DNA of 64,000 nucleotides from Bacillus sp. FJAT-28004 (lineage in GTDB: Bacteria; Bacillota; Bacilli; Paenibacillales; Paenibacillaceae): assembly GCF_001280845.1 (NCBI RefSeq), contig NZ_LGHP01000001.1, positions 3,560,418-3,624,417 on the forward strand, written 5' to 3'. The notes under the pieces were generated by a model. It had not been told where the DNA came from. It was given only the letters and a program-made list of their open reading frames with translations, and did no database searches. The position numbers and the translations under genes were made by a program. Positions 50,332 through 58,741 of the stretch are shown here, in pieces; positions within the stretch are counted from its first letter, which is position 1; each line of letters starts with the position of its first letter.

Positions 50332-50883
50332 CTAATAAACCTCATATATATAAACCTTGGTCCGATACATATCACGGCAAATAAGAACGCGCTCAGGCTC
50401 CCAGTCCGGCAGTGCAAAGCATATGCTTATCACATGCGCACCCGGCTTTAATTGATCGCGAAAAATCGGACTTAAACGCCGCATCGCGCCGGGATAGAGG
50501 TAACACACAACCATATCCACATCCGTGTATGAATATGTGTACAAGTCGCCCCTTTTGAACGATACATGAGCAAGATTTTCGAGTTTCGCAGCAATAAAAG
50601 ATATCCACATGGGGATAACTGAATTTTCTATGCCGATGATTCGCCAGCCCCTGCTGTTTCTTCCCACTTGAAGCGCGAGCGTACCCCAGCCTGAGCCCGC
50701 TTCCACCATAATGCCGCGGCTTTGCATCCGTTTGATCAGATCGACAACAACTCTCCGCACAGATGCTGATGAAGGCATAGGCGAAATGCCATTCCGCCAG
50801 CTTACATATACGATGGACAGCAGGGCAATCAGCACGAGAGCTGCCACGACCATCAAAACAATCTGATAGATGAAGCTTTCCAT
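50332..50883 (-). CDS. membrane-anchored SAM-dependent methyltransferase-like protein
   Basis: 183 residues. An N-terminal membrane helix (IYQIVLMVVAALVLIALLSIVYV) is followed by a short methyltransferase domain with MVEAGSGWGTLALQVG (motif I) and IGIENSVIPMWIS (motif II). The final part reads SICFALPDWEPERVLICRD. The fold is class I but small; the anchored form suggests a membrane substrate. It is 35 bp downstream of the helicase gene, so it may be co-transcribed with it. Confidence 0.82.
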   Translation of the reverse strand: MESFIYQIVLMVVAALVLIALLSIVYVSWRNGISPMPSSASVRRVVVDLIKRMQSRGIMVEAGSGWGTLALQVGRNSRGWRIIGIENSVIPMWISFIAAKLENLAHVSFKRGDLYTYSYTDVDMVVCYLYPGAMRRLSPIFRDQLKPGAHVISICFALPDWEPERVLICRDMYRTKVYIYEVY

Positions 50884-50918
50884 GATGATCTCCTAAGCTT
50901 TATCCGGTTGCTTTCGTC

Positions 50919-52367
50919 TTAAGACTTATTCCCTCTGCGCACCTTCAGTTGCTTGCCCTTTACTGTCGTATTCCTCATAACTTCCAGCACAAGCGAACCT
51001 TTTCCATTCAAAATTTCAACATCAGTGACGTTGTCCAAAATCGTAATAATACCGATATCATCTGCGGACACGCCTTCTATTTTTGCAATCGTTCCGACAA
51101 AATCGACCGCTCTAAGCTTCTTTTTCTTGCCGCCGTTAAAGTTAAGCTTCATAATCTGTTTGTTCAACTGCTCACGCTTATCTTTTTTGAGAACAGGACC
51201 AATATTAAGCTTCTGTTCAAAATCTTCTCGACGAAGGTCAACAGCTTCCTCTGATGGCGACTTCGCTTTGTTAATGCTAAATCCGATGTAGTCTTCTATT
51301 TCTGCAAGTCGTCTACCGTCCTTAGGTGCCGCGAAGGTGATTGCTTTTCCCGTTTTGCCAGCTCGTCCGGTTCTGCCCGTACGATGAACATAACTTTCCT
51401 TCTCAAGCGGAATATCGAAGTTGATGACATGCGTAATATTCGTTATATCAATGCCTCTTGCTGCTACATCCGTTGCAACCAAGTAACGGAACTGCCCTCT
51501 GCGGAACGCATTCATAACTTCAAAACGCTCGTCCTGCTCCATACCGCCATGAATACGGTCGCATGGATATTCGAGCTCAGCCATTTGCCTGAACACTTGA
51601 TCCACATTCTCCTGCGTCCGGCAAAAAATAATACAGCTATCTGGATTTTCAACGATCATTACATCTTGAAGCAGCTTAAATTTATCTGCTTCTTTCACTT
51701 CAATGACGGAGTGCTCAATTGTAGCCGTCGTAAGCCCTTCAGCCTTGATCTCTACTTGAACGGGAGCGTTCATATATCGATGCGATAACTTAGCAACATC
51801 CTCGGGGAACGTAGCGGAGAACAGCATCGTCACTCTGTCTGTTGGAAGCTGCTGAATAATAGCCTGTACCTGCTCGATAAAGCCCATGTTTAGCATTTCG
51901 TCCGCTTCATCGATGACGAGATATTTGATGCGCTCGATCGGCAGTGTTCCGCGCTCAATATGATCATGTACGCGTCCCGGCGTCCCAACAACCATATGCG
52001 TTCTTTGCTTAAGCTCAGCCTTCTGGATATGGAAAGGCGCTTTACCGTACAGAGCCGTCGCTTTGATCCGCTTGAAGCGGCCAATATTCGTAATATCCTC
52101 ATTTACTTGGAGAGCAAGCTCCCTCGTTGGCGTCAGCACGAGCACCTGAGGTTTATTTTCGTTCCAATCAACCAACTCGCACAATGGAATGCCGTAGGCT
52201 GCTGTTTTACCGCTGCCCGTTTGTGATTTAACGACCAGATCTTTTTGCTCAAGCGCAACCGGAATAACCTCGCGTTGTACCTCTGTTGGCGTTTCGTAGG
52301 ACAGGCTTTCCAATGCTCGCACAATTTCTTGACTTAAGGCATAATCCGCAAACTTTATTTCACTCAT
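50919..52367 (-). CDS. dbpA: DEAD-box RNA helicase, DbpA/YxiN type
   Basis: 482 residues. Helicase motifs: SQTGSGKT (I), PTRELALQV (Ia), TPGRVHDH (Ib), DEAD (II), SATFPE (III), ARGIDI (V) and HRTGRTGR (VI). A C-terminal RRM-like DbpA domain (about 405-480, [25 protein letters not shown]) binds 23S rRNA hairpin 92 in DbpA/YxiN. It acts in large-subunit assembly. Length equals B. subtilis YxiN. The upstream leader contains a terminator-like hairpin. Confidence 0.92.
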   Translation of the reverse strand: MSEIKFADYALSQEIVRALESLSYETPTEVQREVIPVALEQKDLVVKSQTGSGKTAAYGIPLCELVDWNENKPQVLVLTPTRELALQVNEDITNIGRFKRIKATALYGKAPFHIQKAELKQRTHMVVGTPGRVHDHIERGTLPIERIKYLVIDEADEMLNMGFIEQVQAIIQQLPTDRVTMLFSATFPEDVAKLSHRYMNAPVQVEIKAEGLTTATIEHSVIEVKEADKFKLLQDVMIVENPDSCIIFCRTQENVDQVFRQMAELEYPCDRIHGGMEQDERFEVMNAFRRGQFRYLVATDVAARGIDITNITHVINFDIPLEKESYVHRTGRTGRAGKTGKAITFAAPKDGRRLAEIEDYIGFSINKAKSPSEEAVDLRREDFEQKLNIGPVLKKDKREQLNKQIMKLNFNGGKKKKLRAVDFVGTIAKIEGVSADDIGIITILDNVTDVEILNGKGSLVLEVMRNTTVKGKQLKVRRGNKS

Positions 52368-52712
52368 CTATAAACCTCTTCCGCACTTTAGTAGTTAATT
52401 CTTTCGTAACCTTAAGAATAGCATAATAACAGCCCTTTTGATTCATAAACCTTTGAGCAGCCGGCAGAAAGGCCATCTTTCACTTATCTTGTTACTAGCA
52501 TAGCCAAAAAAACAGAACTGACGACAAAGCGTCAGGATTGTTATTCCGCTGTCATAACAAATTCAATTATTTCTCTGTTAGATAAACAGCTAAATTGGGT
52601 TATATCATATAAGGGCTGCTTATCGCTGAGAAAGGCAGTACTACAAAAAGTGAGTACTAGTTCACTTTAGAATGGGTCATTATAATAAAAGCCAGATCAA
52701 CTAGAAAGGCTT
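52368..52712. other. 345-bp divergent intergenic region with dbpA leader
   Basis: No coding capacity was seen. On the minus strand (dbpA side) a CTGACG-ACAAAG-CGTCAG hairpin (52518-52535) is followed by a U-rich tract (52505-52514), about 140 nt before the dbpA start. The plus side carries the inverted repeat at 52647-52668 and a TATAAT box at 52681-52686 for the membrane protein gene. Confidence 0.5.
52647..52668. promoter_or_regulatory. operator-like inverted repeat upstream of the DUF2157 gene
   Basis: AAAGTGA and TCACTTT arms with an 8-bp spacer (GTACTAGT), about 12 bp upstream of the TATAAT box (52681-52686). The position overlaps the likely -35 region. Confidence 0.5.
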
Positions 52713-54965
52713 GTGAGTGCTATGCTTCGATTAAATGTTACGCGTGTTGGATTTCTTATGGGCGTTTCACTGCTGCTTGCTTCCATCATCTACTTCTTTG
52801 CGGCGAACTGGGGCGGCCTTGTCCGCGCAGATAAAATTCTCGCGTCTGCCGGCATCATGGTGTTATTCTATGGCGCAGCTTTTATTTTTTCCAAAATGAA
52901 AATTATGCTCGGGCATCACTATTTTTTGTCTGCTACTTTTCTAGTCGGTGGCTGCATCGCGTTTGGCGTGGCGGTTGCCCTTTTAAATCAAATATATAAT
53001 TCGCATGCGGACACCTATGAGCTATTTCTCATTTGGTCCATTCCTGCCCTGCTGCTCTCGTTCATTACCCGCTTTAATCCGTTTTATATACTAGCCTATA
53101 TACTCGTTCATCTGACCTTGTGGCAATACTTTTTCCCGAGTTCATATCACATCGTGCATAGCGATCACGAAATTTTGCTGATTGGCTGTTTATTTGCGCT
53201 TATTAATCTCATCCTATTCGTACTAATAGAAGCCAAACGACTCACTTCTGCTCCGCTTAAATTCATTAGCTTTATCGTCTTTCATATTTCCTTGCTTGTT
53301 TTGACGAGTTCTACTCTATACGATCTTTATGGAGCTTGGATGAATATCGCTTGCGTTGCGGCGATTGCGTTCGGATTCTACTATTTCGCTCAAGTGCGTC
53401 TGGACAAAATCATGCTCACACTCAACGCGCTAGCCGCTTCTGCTTTTGCTGTATTCAAATATCTGGAGCTGATGTCCGAACATGCTTCTACCGCTTTTTT
53501 CATGCTTGGACTCGTCTTTGTAGCCTTATTGCTGACAGCCAACGTCTTTTTCTTCCGTTACCTGAACAAGCTTGGCAAAAATGATTTAAACTCTGATGAA
53601 CAACCTGAACAAGCAGCCAACACACAAGCAGAAGCCCATAAGAGCGCCCTTTTCGGCAAAATCGCATCCACAATCGTTACGGTAATTGGTGTCTTGATTG
53701 GCAGCATTTCCTTGGTAGGCTTAGTGCTGTTAGCTGCTGGTGAAATCCCGCCCGAAAACATTTTATTTGTGGTATCTCTGCTATTTATTATTCCGACGCT
53801 GTTGCTGAATCGCTTAAATACCGCTGTTCGTTACACGGTGCTTACGATTGGCTATATAGCTGGTCTTATTTCTATAGCTTGGATCGACATAACAGCCTTA
53901 TCTATTCTTTTCTTGGCCGTATCGATTGTCGGATGGTTCAAATGGCAAGGAAGGGTACCGCATCTCTTCATCTATTCCTTAATTAATATTAATATCGCTA
54001 TTCTTCTGTTTCAGTTATTTGGATCTGTCCAGCATGCCGCTTCCTTCATCGTGTTCATTTTGACATCGCTAAATGCGGTCATTTATGCTAGCCACCATCT
54101 GCTGAGAGAAGGTGCTCTCAAAAACCAAGTACGAGAATGCGGTTGGTTCTTTACACTTCTGCTTCTATTCTGGCTGACCTTTATGCAGGATATCTTTCCT
54201 TACTCCTATGAGCTATTCAATATATTGAACTTCATTGTGGTTACGATTGCAGCCTTCTTATTTGTACGCCGCAACCAAGTTTTTGAGGCAGCAGTAAGCT
54301 TCGTATTCTGGTTTATCTTCCTTGCGTTCAAGTATTATGACTTGTTCTGGACGTTATTGCACAAGTCGATTACGCTCGCTTTGCTCGGCATAATTGCCAT
54401 TGCAGTTACTTATATTTATGCCTATAGGACGCGGGCGGGCGTGTCTGAACAAGCGGACTCATTCAGCCGATTGCTGCGCAGAAGCCCTGTTCTAATCGCT
54501 ATCGTCGTAGCACTGCAGCTCGGCTATGTCGGTTACCATGCCGCAGTAAGCGAGGCATTGCTCTCCAGCGGCACCTCAATTAAGCTGGCGATTGAGCCGC
54601 TTGATCCGAGATCTATTTTGCAAGGAGATTACGTACGACTCCAATACAACATTTCGACACCGCCAGATCACATCGCTCAGGAATTAGAGACGCGTCGAAG
54701 CAACAGCCGGATCAAGGTCGTTCTTCAACAAGGCACGGACGGCATTTACAACTTTGACCGTATATATAGAAATGGTGAAACGGTAACGAACAAGGAAATC
54801 GTTATTAACGGCTCCACCAGCGGCTGGAGAAATATCAACTACGGTATTGAAACGTATTTTGTACCGGAGGGCACAGGAATCGAAACCGAGCAAAACGCTC
54901 GCTTTGCCTATGTAATGGTTGGGACGAGAGGCGACGCGCTGCTCGAGAAATTAACGAAAGAATAA
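52713..54965 (+). CDS. DUF2157/GDYXXLXY multi-pass membrane protein
   Basis: 750 residues. The N-terminal half is a DUF2157-type membrane domain (RVGFLMGVSLLLASIIYFFAANW) with many helices, and the middle is a DUF4401-like part, giving roughly 20 helices in all. The C terminus is an extracytoplasmic GDYXXLXY domain, with residues 638-645 reading GDYVRLQY in LDPRSILQGDYVRLQY. Function is unknown. The GTG at 52713 sits close to AAAGG; an ATG at 52722 is also possible. Single gene. Confidence 0.85.
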   Translation: MSAMLRLNVTRVGFLMGVSLLLASIIYFFAANWGGLVRADKILASAGIMVLFYGAAFIFSKMKIMLGHHYFLSATFLVGGCIAFGVAVALLNQIYNSHADTYELFLIWSIPALLLSFITRFNPFYILAYILVHLTLWQYFFPSSYHIVHSDHEILLIGCLFALINLILFVLIEAKRLTSAPLKFISFIVFHISLLVLTSSTLYDLYGAWMNIACVAAIAFGFYYFAQVRLDKIMLTLNALAASAFAVFKYLELMSEHASTAFFMLGLVFVALLLTANVFFFRYLNKLGKNDLNSDEQPEQAANTQAEAHKSALFGKIASTIVTVIGVLIGSISLVGLVLLAAGEIPPENILFVVSLLFIIPTLLLNRLNTAVRYTVLTIGYIAGLISIAWIDITALSILFLAVSIVGWFKWQGRVPHLFIYSLININIAILLFQLFGSVQHAASFIVFILTSLNAVIYASHHLLREGALKNQVRECGWFFTLLLLFWLTFMQDIFPYSYELFNILNFIVVTIAAFLFVRRNQVFEAAVSFVFWFIFLAFKYYDLFWTLLHKSITLALLGIIAIAVTYIYAYRTRAGVSEQADSFSRLLRRSPVLIAIVVALQLGYVGYHAAVSEALLSSGTSIKLAIEPLDPRSILQGDYVRLQYNISTPPDHIAQELETRRSNSRIKVVLQQGTDGIYNFDRIYRNGETVTNKEIVINGSTSGWRNINYGIETYFVPEGTGIETEQNARFAYVMVGTRGDALLEKLTKE

Positions 54966-54994
54966 CGAAATACACTTACCCGCTAATCAGCAGA

Positions 54995-55036
54995 TAAAAA
55001 AGCAGGACCTATACAGCGTTATGGCTGTATAAGTCC
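54995..55036. terminator. bidirectional intrinsic terminator
   Basis: AAAAAGCAGGAC pairs with GTCCTGCTTTTT and TATACAGC with GCTGTATA. T-runs on both strands; it lies between convergent genes. Confidence 0.92.
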
Positions 55037-55071
55037 TGCTTTTTTCAAAATAACCGTCAAAGCTACTTCAA

Positions 55072-55533
55072 TTATCCGTGCATTAACTTGTTTAATTCAG
55101 TAAAATCCTCTAAATAACCGTTTCGCTCCAGTTCCATCAATGCCTTCCGGATGCTGTTCTCGTCTTCACCAGATTGATCCGAGAGTGCTAATAGTTCAGG
55201 CATTGTAATGTTTCTATGCTCCTTGCAATAAGTGAGCAGACCTTTTGCTGCCCAAGATAAGCGATCATCCTGGAATTCTCCGATCATTTTACGGAACAAT
55301 TTATGTGGGATTAGCTGCTCGTTAACTAATTCTTGCATTGCTTTCATTGCAAGTTTTGTCGACATACGGCCTTTTTTAGCAACCTCGTCTAAGGTGAGCG
55401 ATGCGGAATCCGTCGTGCTTGAGCTGAGTACGATATAAATCATTTGCGAATAAATATCCAAGCTTTGGTTATAAAAGATTTCGGTGGAAACGGTAAAGTT
55501 TCTCACGTTGCCGGGTATAATTTCTGTTGTCAT
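55072..55533 (-). CDS. double winged-helix protein (DnaD/replication-initiator-like)
   Basis: 153 residues. The first helical segment reads IYSQMIYIVLSSSTTDSASLTLDEVAKKGRMSTKLAMKAMQELVNEQLI, like a helix-turn-helix; the second reads DDRLSWAAKGLLTYCKEHRNITMPELLALSDQSGEDENSIRKALMELERNGYL, close to DnaD/phage replication winged helices. It could be a regulator or a remnant of a replication protein. No partner gene is adjacent. Confidence 0.7.
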   Translation of the reverse strand: MTTEIIPGNVRNFTVSTEIFYNQSLDIYSQMIYIVLSSSTTDSASLTLDEVAKKGRMSTKLAMKAMQELVNEQLIPHKLFRKMIGEFQDDRLSWAAKGLLTYCKEHRNITMPELLALSDQSGEDENSIRKALMELERNGYLEDFTELNKLMHG

Positions 55534-55659
55534 TTTATTTCTCTCCCTTCCGAATGGTCTATACCATAATAAAGGTTCGGATACGGGGTTTCAAATGGGG
55601 GTTCATTAGAAAATGTTAATCCCATCCACGAGAAAAAAGATAATTTCATCTCCATGAGG

Positions 55660-55983
55660 TTATCTTTCTTCTTCTATTTCAGGATTGTAGCGGTATTTCT
55701 CTAAATCAACCCGTCCTGCCTCGCTTGTTGCAACACCTTCCCCGTTTAAATAAAAGATCTGCATATAACGAGCTTCCTCTTCGTGAATCGATATCTCTCC
55801 CTTTGCATTAACAACTCTGTGCCAGGGAAGATTATAAATGCCGCTTAACGAATGCAACACTCGGACGACCTGTCTTGCACCCCTGCGATTGCCGGCCAGT
55901 TCCGCGATTTGACCATACGTCATGACGGTGCCTTCTGGAATCGCCTTAATAATGGATACGACTCTTTGCGTATAGGGCTGCAT
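55660..55983 (-). CDS. alkyltransferase-like protein (ATL, MGMT family)
   Basis: About 107 residues. The fold is that of the DNA-binding domain of O6-alkylguanine transferases: YGQIAELAGNRRGARQVVRVLHS. The alkyl-accepting Cys of PCHR is replaced by Trp (LPWHRVV), the hallmark of ATL proteins. These flip and bind alkylated bases and hand them to nucleotide excision repair. The ATG at 55983 lies seven bases after AAAAGGAG. Confidence 0.9.
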   Translation of the reverse strand: MQPYTQRVVSIIKAIPEGTVMTYGQIAELAGNRRGARQVVRVLHSLSGIYNLPWHRVVNAKGEISIHEEEARYMQIFYLNGEGVATSEAGRVDLEKYRYNPEIEEER

Positions 55984-56437
55984 AGGAGAACTCCTTTTAT
56001 TCATGTTTTTTATAAATGTTTCTTATTATCATAACTTATTGAGTCTCATTTACGCTTGTTGGAAGGTGCAGAGCATAATATCTCTACTTGTGTTTCAATT
56101 TAATATCCATAAACTGGATGTTTAATCCACAAACTGCAGCTATACGACTGGTTGTGAGGGGAATTCGAAATCTTTTTATGAAAAGCTATAAATTTCTTTT
56201 TAACTTTTCGTGAAAACGATGTAGAATAGAAACAAAGGGTTTAATCCGATTACGTCATACGCGCATTCACATCCTTCTGCTTGATGCAGGAATAAGACTG
56301 TTACGTACGCACAGACATTTTTCGTAGAACTATGTGAAAAGTGTAACAATCTTTCAGGGTGCATTCTTGTCTTTAGCGGCTGACACAATTGAGACTACAA
56401 CTTACTTTCAAATTTACGTAAAGGAGGACATTCTATT
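55984..56437. other. 454-bp intergenic region, leader of the DUF1641-ndh operon
   Basis: No gene recognised. It holds a Rex-like site at 56332-56349, a weak promoter candidate with TAGAAT at 56222-56227 and TTTAAC 17 bp upstream, and an AT-rich segment near 56160-56210. No riboswitch fold was evident. Confidence 0.4.
56332..56349. promoter_or_regulatory. Rex-like redox operator upstream of the DUF1641-ndh operon
   Basis: Read on the minus strand the 18-mer is TTGTTACACTTTTCACAT, which agrees with the Bacillus Rex box TTGTGAA-N4-TTCACAA at 11 of 14 defined positions. In B. subtilis Rex represses ndh in response to the NADH/NAD ratio. The site lies about 90 bp before the DUF1641 gene. Confidence 0.55.
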
Positions 56438-56878
56438 ATGTCACAACCATCTGCTGGACAAGAGGTAGCAGCAAGCCTCGTCGAAGAAAAACAAACGTTG
56501 GATGTACTTGATCAATTGATGAAGCCGGAGGTTCAAGAGTCTCTAACTGTACTCGTGGACAGCCTGCCGAAATTAGCTGAAATGGTTACTCTAATGACCA
56601 AAGCTTATGATTTTGCACAAAACATCGCTACAGACAAAGTGTTGATCAACGATTTCGCTCAAGGTATCGGTGAATTCGTCAAACCGGTTCAAGAGAAAGC
56701 AAAAGGTATCGCAACAGCAGCTATTGAAGCTGGCGAGCGTTCGCAAGAAGCTGCTAACTCTTCAGTTGGCCTATTCGCTATGTTGAAAATGCTAAAAGAT
56801 CCGGAAGTTCAAAAAACGCTACGTTTCGCGCAAGCTTTCCTTAGCGTATTGTCTGAACGCAAAAACGATAAAGTATAA
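56438..56878 (+). CDS. yjlC: DUF1641 family protein (YjlC-like)
   Basis: 146 residues, helical, with LDVLDQLMKPEVQESLTVLVDSLPKLAEMVTLMTKAYDFAQN and a C-terminal LLKML-type repeat (MLKMLKDPEVQKTLRFAQAFL) typical of DUF1641. In B. subtilis yjlC precedes ndh and in some bacteria DUF1641 proteins accompany formate or NADH dehydrogenases; a role at the membrane with Ndh is plausible. The start follows AAAGGAGG. The Ndh gene starts 36 bp downstream. Confidence 0.9.
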   Translation: MSQPSAGQEVAASLVEEKQTLDVLDQLMKPEVQESLTVLVDSLPKLAEMVTLMTKAYDFAQNIATDKVLINDFAQGIGEFVKPVQEKAKGIATAAIEAGERSQEAANSSVGLFAMLKMLKDPEVQKTLRFAQAFLSVLSERKNDKV

Positions 56879-56914
56879 TACACCGAATACGTATAGAACG
56901 AACGGAGGATGAAC

Positions 56915-58096
56915 ATGTCGAAGCAAATACTAATTCTTGGTGGCGGTTATGGTGGTCTTCTTACTGCTCTAACAGCACGCAAACATTTGACTGCAGCAGA
57001 AGCTAGCATCACAATCGTTAACCGTTTTCCAACTCACCAAATCATTACTGAGCTGCACAGACTTGCTGGGGACACAATCGCTGAGCAAGCGGTTGCTCTA
57101 CCGCTTAGCAAGCTTCTAGGCGACAAACAAGTTAACATCATCGTTGACTCGGTAAAAGAAATTAAACCAAACGAGAAGCAAGTTGTTCTTGAAAGCGGAC
57201 AAGTGCAAAAGTACGACACTCTTGTTGTAGCACTTGGAAGTGAAACGAACTACTTCGGTATTCCAGGACTGGAAGAGAACAGCCTTGTTCTTAAATCCGT
57301 TGCTGATGCTAACAAAATCCGTAAGCATGTTGAAGATCGTCTTGACGCTTACAAAAAATCAGGCAACAAAGCTGACGCAACAATCGTTGTTGGCGGCGGC
57401 GGCTTGACTGGCGTTGAGCTTGTTGGTGAATTCGCTGACAGACTTCCTGAGGTTTGTCGCAGCAAAGGCATCGATTTCAATGATATTTCGCTATATTGCG
57501 TAGAAGCCGGCCCTGCCGTTCTTCCAATCTTCCCGAAAGTATTGATCGAGCGCGCTGTAGCCAGCCTTGAGAAACGCGGCGTTAACTTCATTACAAGCGT
57601 AGCGATTACAGAAGCTACAAAAAGCTCCGTATCGCTTAAAGACGGACGTACAATTGAATCTAGCACAATCATTTGGACTGGCGGCGTTAAAGGCAACCCA
57701 GTTGTCGGCAGCAGCGGCCTTGCAGAAGATCGCGGTCGTTCACTTGTTACATCAACGCTTCAATCGACTTCACACGCTGATGTATTCCTTGCTGGCGACT
57801 GCGCAGTTGTATTCCCAGAAGGCAGCGAACGTCCTTACCCTCCAACAGCTCAGCTTGCTTGGCAAATGGGCGAAACGGTAGGTTACAACCTAGCGGTTCA
57901 AATCAAAGGCGGCGTAATGGATAAATTTGTACCTGTATTCTCCGGAACGCTGGGCAGCCTTGGCCGTAAAGATGGCGTAGGCACAATTGGCGGCAACGCG
58001 ACACAGCTTAAGGGCTTGCCTGCATCCCTTATGAAGGAAGCAAGTAACGTTCGTTACCTGTCACATATTCACGGTCTGTTCGCACTAGCGTACTAA
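56915..58096 (+). CDS. ndh: type II NADH dehydrogenase (NAD(P)/FAD oxidoreductase)
   Basis: About 393 residues. The FAD-binding LGGGYGGLLTAL is at the N terminus, the NAD-binding GGGGLTGVELVGE mid-protein and the second FAD motif ADVFLAGDCAVV near the C terminus. Single-subunit NDH-2 oxidises NADH and reduces menaquinone without proton pumping, attached to the inner membrane face. The ATG at 56915 lies six bases after GGAGG; an ATG two codons earlier abuts it. Operon with the DUF1641 gene, ended by a strong hairpin. Confidence 0.93.
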   Translation: MSKQILILGGGYGGLLTALTARKHLTAAEASITIVNRFPTHQIITELHRLAGDTIAEQAVALPLSKLLGDKQVNIIVDSVKEIKPNEKQVVLESGQVQKYDTLVVALGSETNYFGIPGLEENSLVLKSVADANKIRKHVEDRLDAYKKSGNKADATIVVGGGGLTGVELVGEFADRLPEVCRSKGIDFNDISLYCVEAGPAVLPIFPKVLIERAVASLEKRGVNFITSVAITEATKSSVSLKDGRTIESSTIIWTGGVKGNPVVGSSGLAEDRGRSLVTSTLQSTSHADVFLAGDCAVVFPEGSERPYPPTAQLAWQMGETVGYNLAVQIKGGVMDKFVPVFSGTLGSLGRKDGVGTIGGNATQLKGLPASLMKEASNVRYLSHIHGLFALAY

Positions 58097-58107
58097 TATA
58101 CACAAAT

Positions 58108-58140
58108 AAAAAGAAGGAGGGCAGCTGCCCTCCTTCTTTT
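58108..58140 (+). terminator. intrinsic terminator after ndh
   Basis: AAGAAGGAGGGCAG and CTGCCCTCCTTCTT pair almost completely, with no extra loop bases, followed by TTTTTG. Confidence 0.9.
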
Positions 58141-58213
58141 TGTACCTAAATAAAATAAAAACCATTATCCAACATACAATGGTTACTAGACTTAAAGAGA
58201 TGTTTTCACATAA

Positions 58214-58257
58214 AAAACACCACCAAGAATGATAAAGGATTTCTTGGTGGTGTTTTG
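58214..58257. terminator. second strong hairpin between ndh and the parR-like gene
   Basis: AACACCACCAAGAA pairs with TTCTTGGTGGTGTT over an 11-nt loop, with A/T runs on both sides. It may terminate either direction between the convergent transcripts. Confidence 0.8.
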
Positions 58258-58265
58258 TAACACTC

Positions 58266-58314
58266 GGTAATACCTCGCATTACTTAGTCATATTAAGTAT
58301 GATAATGAATTACC
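58266..58314. other. nested multi-arm inverted repeat after the parR-like gene
   Basis: Three nested complementary pairs are visible: GGTAAT (58266) with ATTACC (58309), CATTA (58278) with TAATG (58303), and CTTA (58283) with TAAG (58294). It lies just past the stop codon of the ParR-like gene and could be a DNA-binding or RNA structure. Confidence 0.5.
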
Positions 58315-58335
58315 CCGTATTACAATTTGCAGTTG

Positions 58336-58707
58336 TTAGCTCCATGCTTCAATATCTTCGTCATCAATTTCTTCCTCTGCGACCGGAGCAGATTTGTGGT
58401 TAGGAATGGGGTCATTGGCAGCTGCACTAACTTCAACTATCGCTGCTGCCACTTGCTGCGCACCCGTCAATGGAGGACGTGATTCACTCTCTTGCTGCAA
58501 GGTCGAATTACTTTGCAATCTATTCCTCTCCATCGGAACAAAGGCCTGTAAATTCCGAACGCCGTTTACGGCGACCTCATTTTCAACCAAATATCGAAGA
58601 GAATCCATTAGGTTCGATTGTGAATTCAACCAAAGCATAATGAGTGGATCTTCTGATTTTTTTGTTTTCAAGCTAATATTTTCACCGGGCAGTTTTGTTT
58701 TTTTCAT
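58336..58707 (-). CDS. small ParR-like partner of the actin-like protein
   Basis: About 123 residues. After a basic N terminus (MKKTKLPGENISLKTKK) comes DPLIMLWLNSQSNLMDSLRYLVENEVAVNGVRNLQ, which matches the ribbon-helix-helix pattern of Gram-positive ParR-like centromere-binding proteins (D..I..WL..Q.N...S.R.L). The C-terminal third is low-complexity and ends in the acidic EEEIDDEDIEAWS. It lies 34 bp after the actin-like gene in the same direction, as ParR lies behind ParM. This is a pattern call, without a database search. The start at 58707 has an AGGTGACAGG site. Confidence 0.72.
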   Translation of the reverse strand: MKKTKLPGENISLKTKKSEDPLIMLWLNSQSNLMDSLRYLVENEVAVNGVRNLQAFVPMERNRLQSNSTLQQESESRPPLTGAQQVAAAIVEVSAAANDPIPNHKSAPVAEEEIDDEDIEAWS

Positions 58708-58741
58708 ACCTGTCACCTACCAAAATCCGTTAGATTATACC

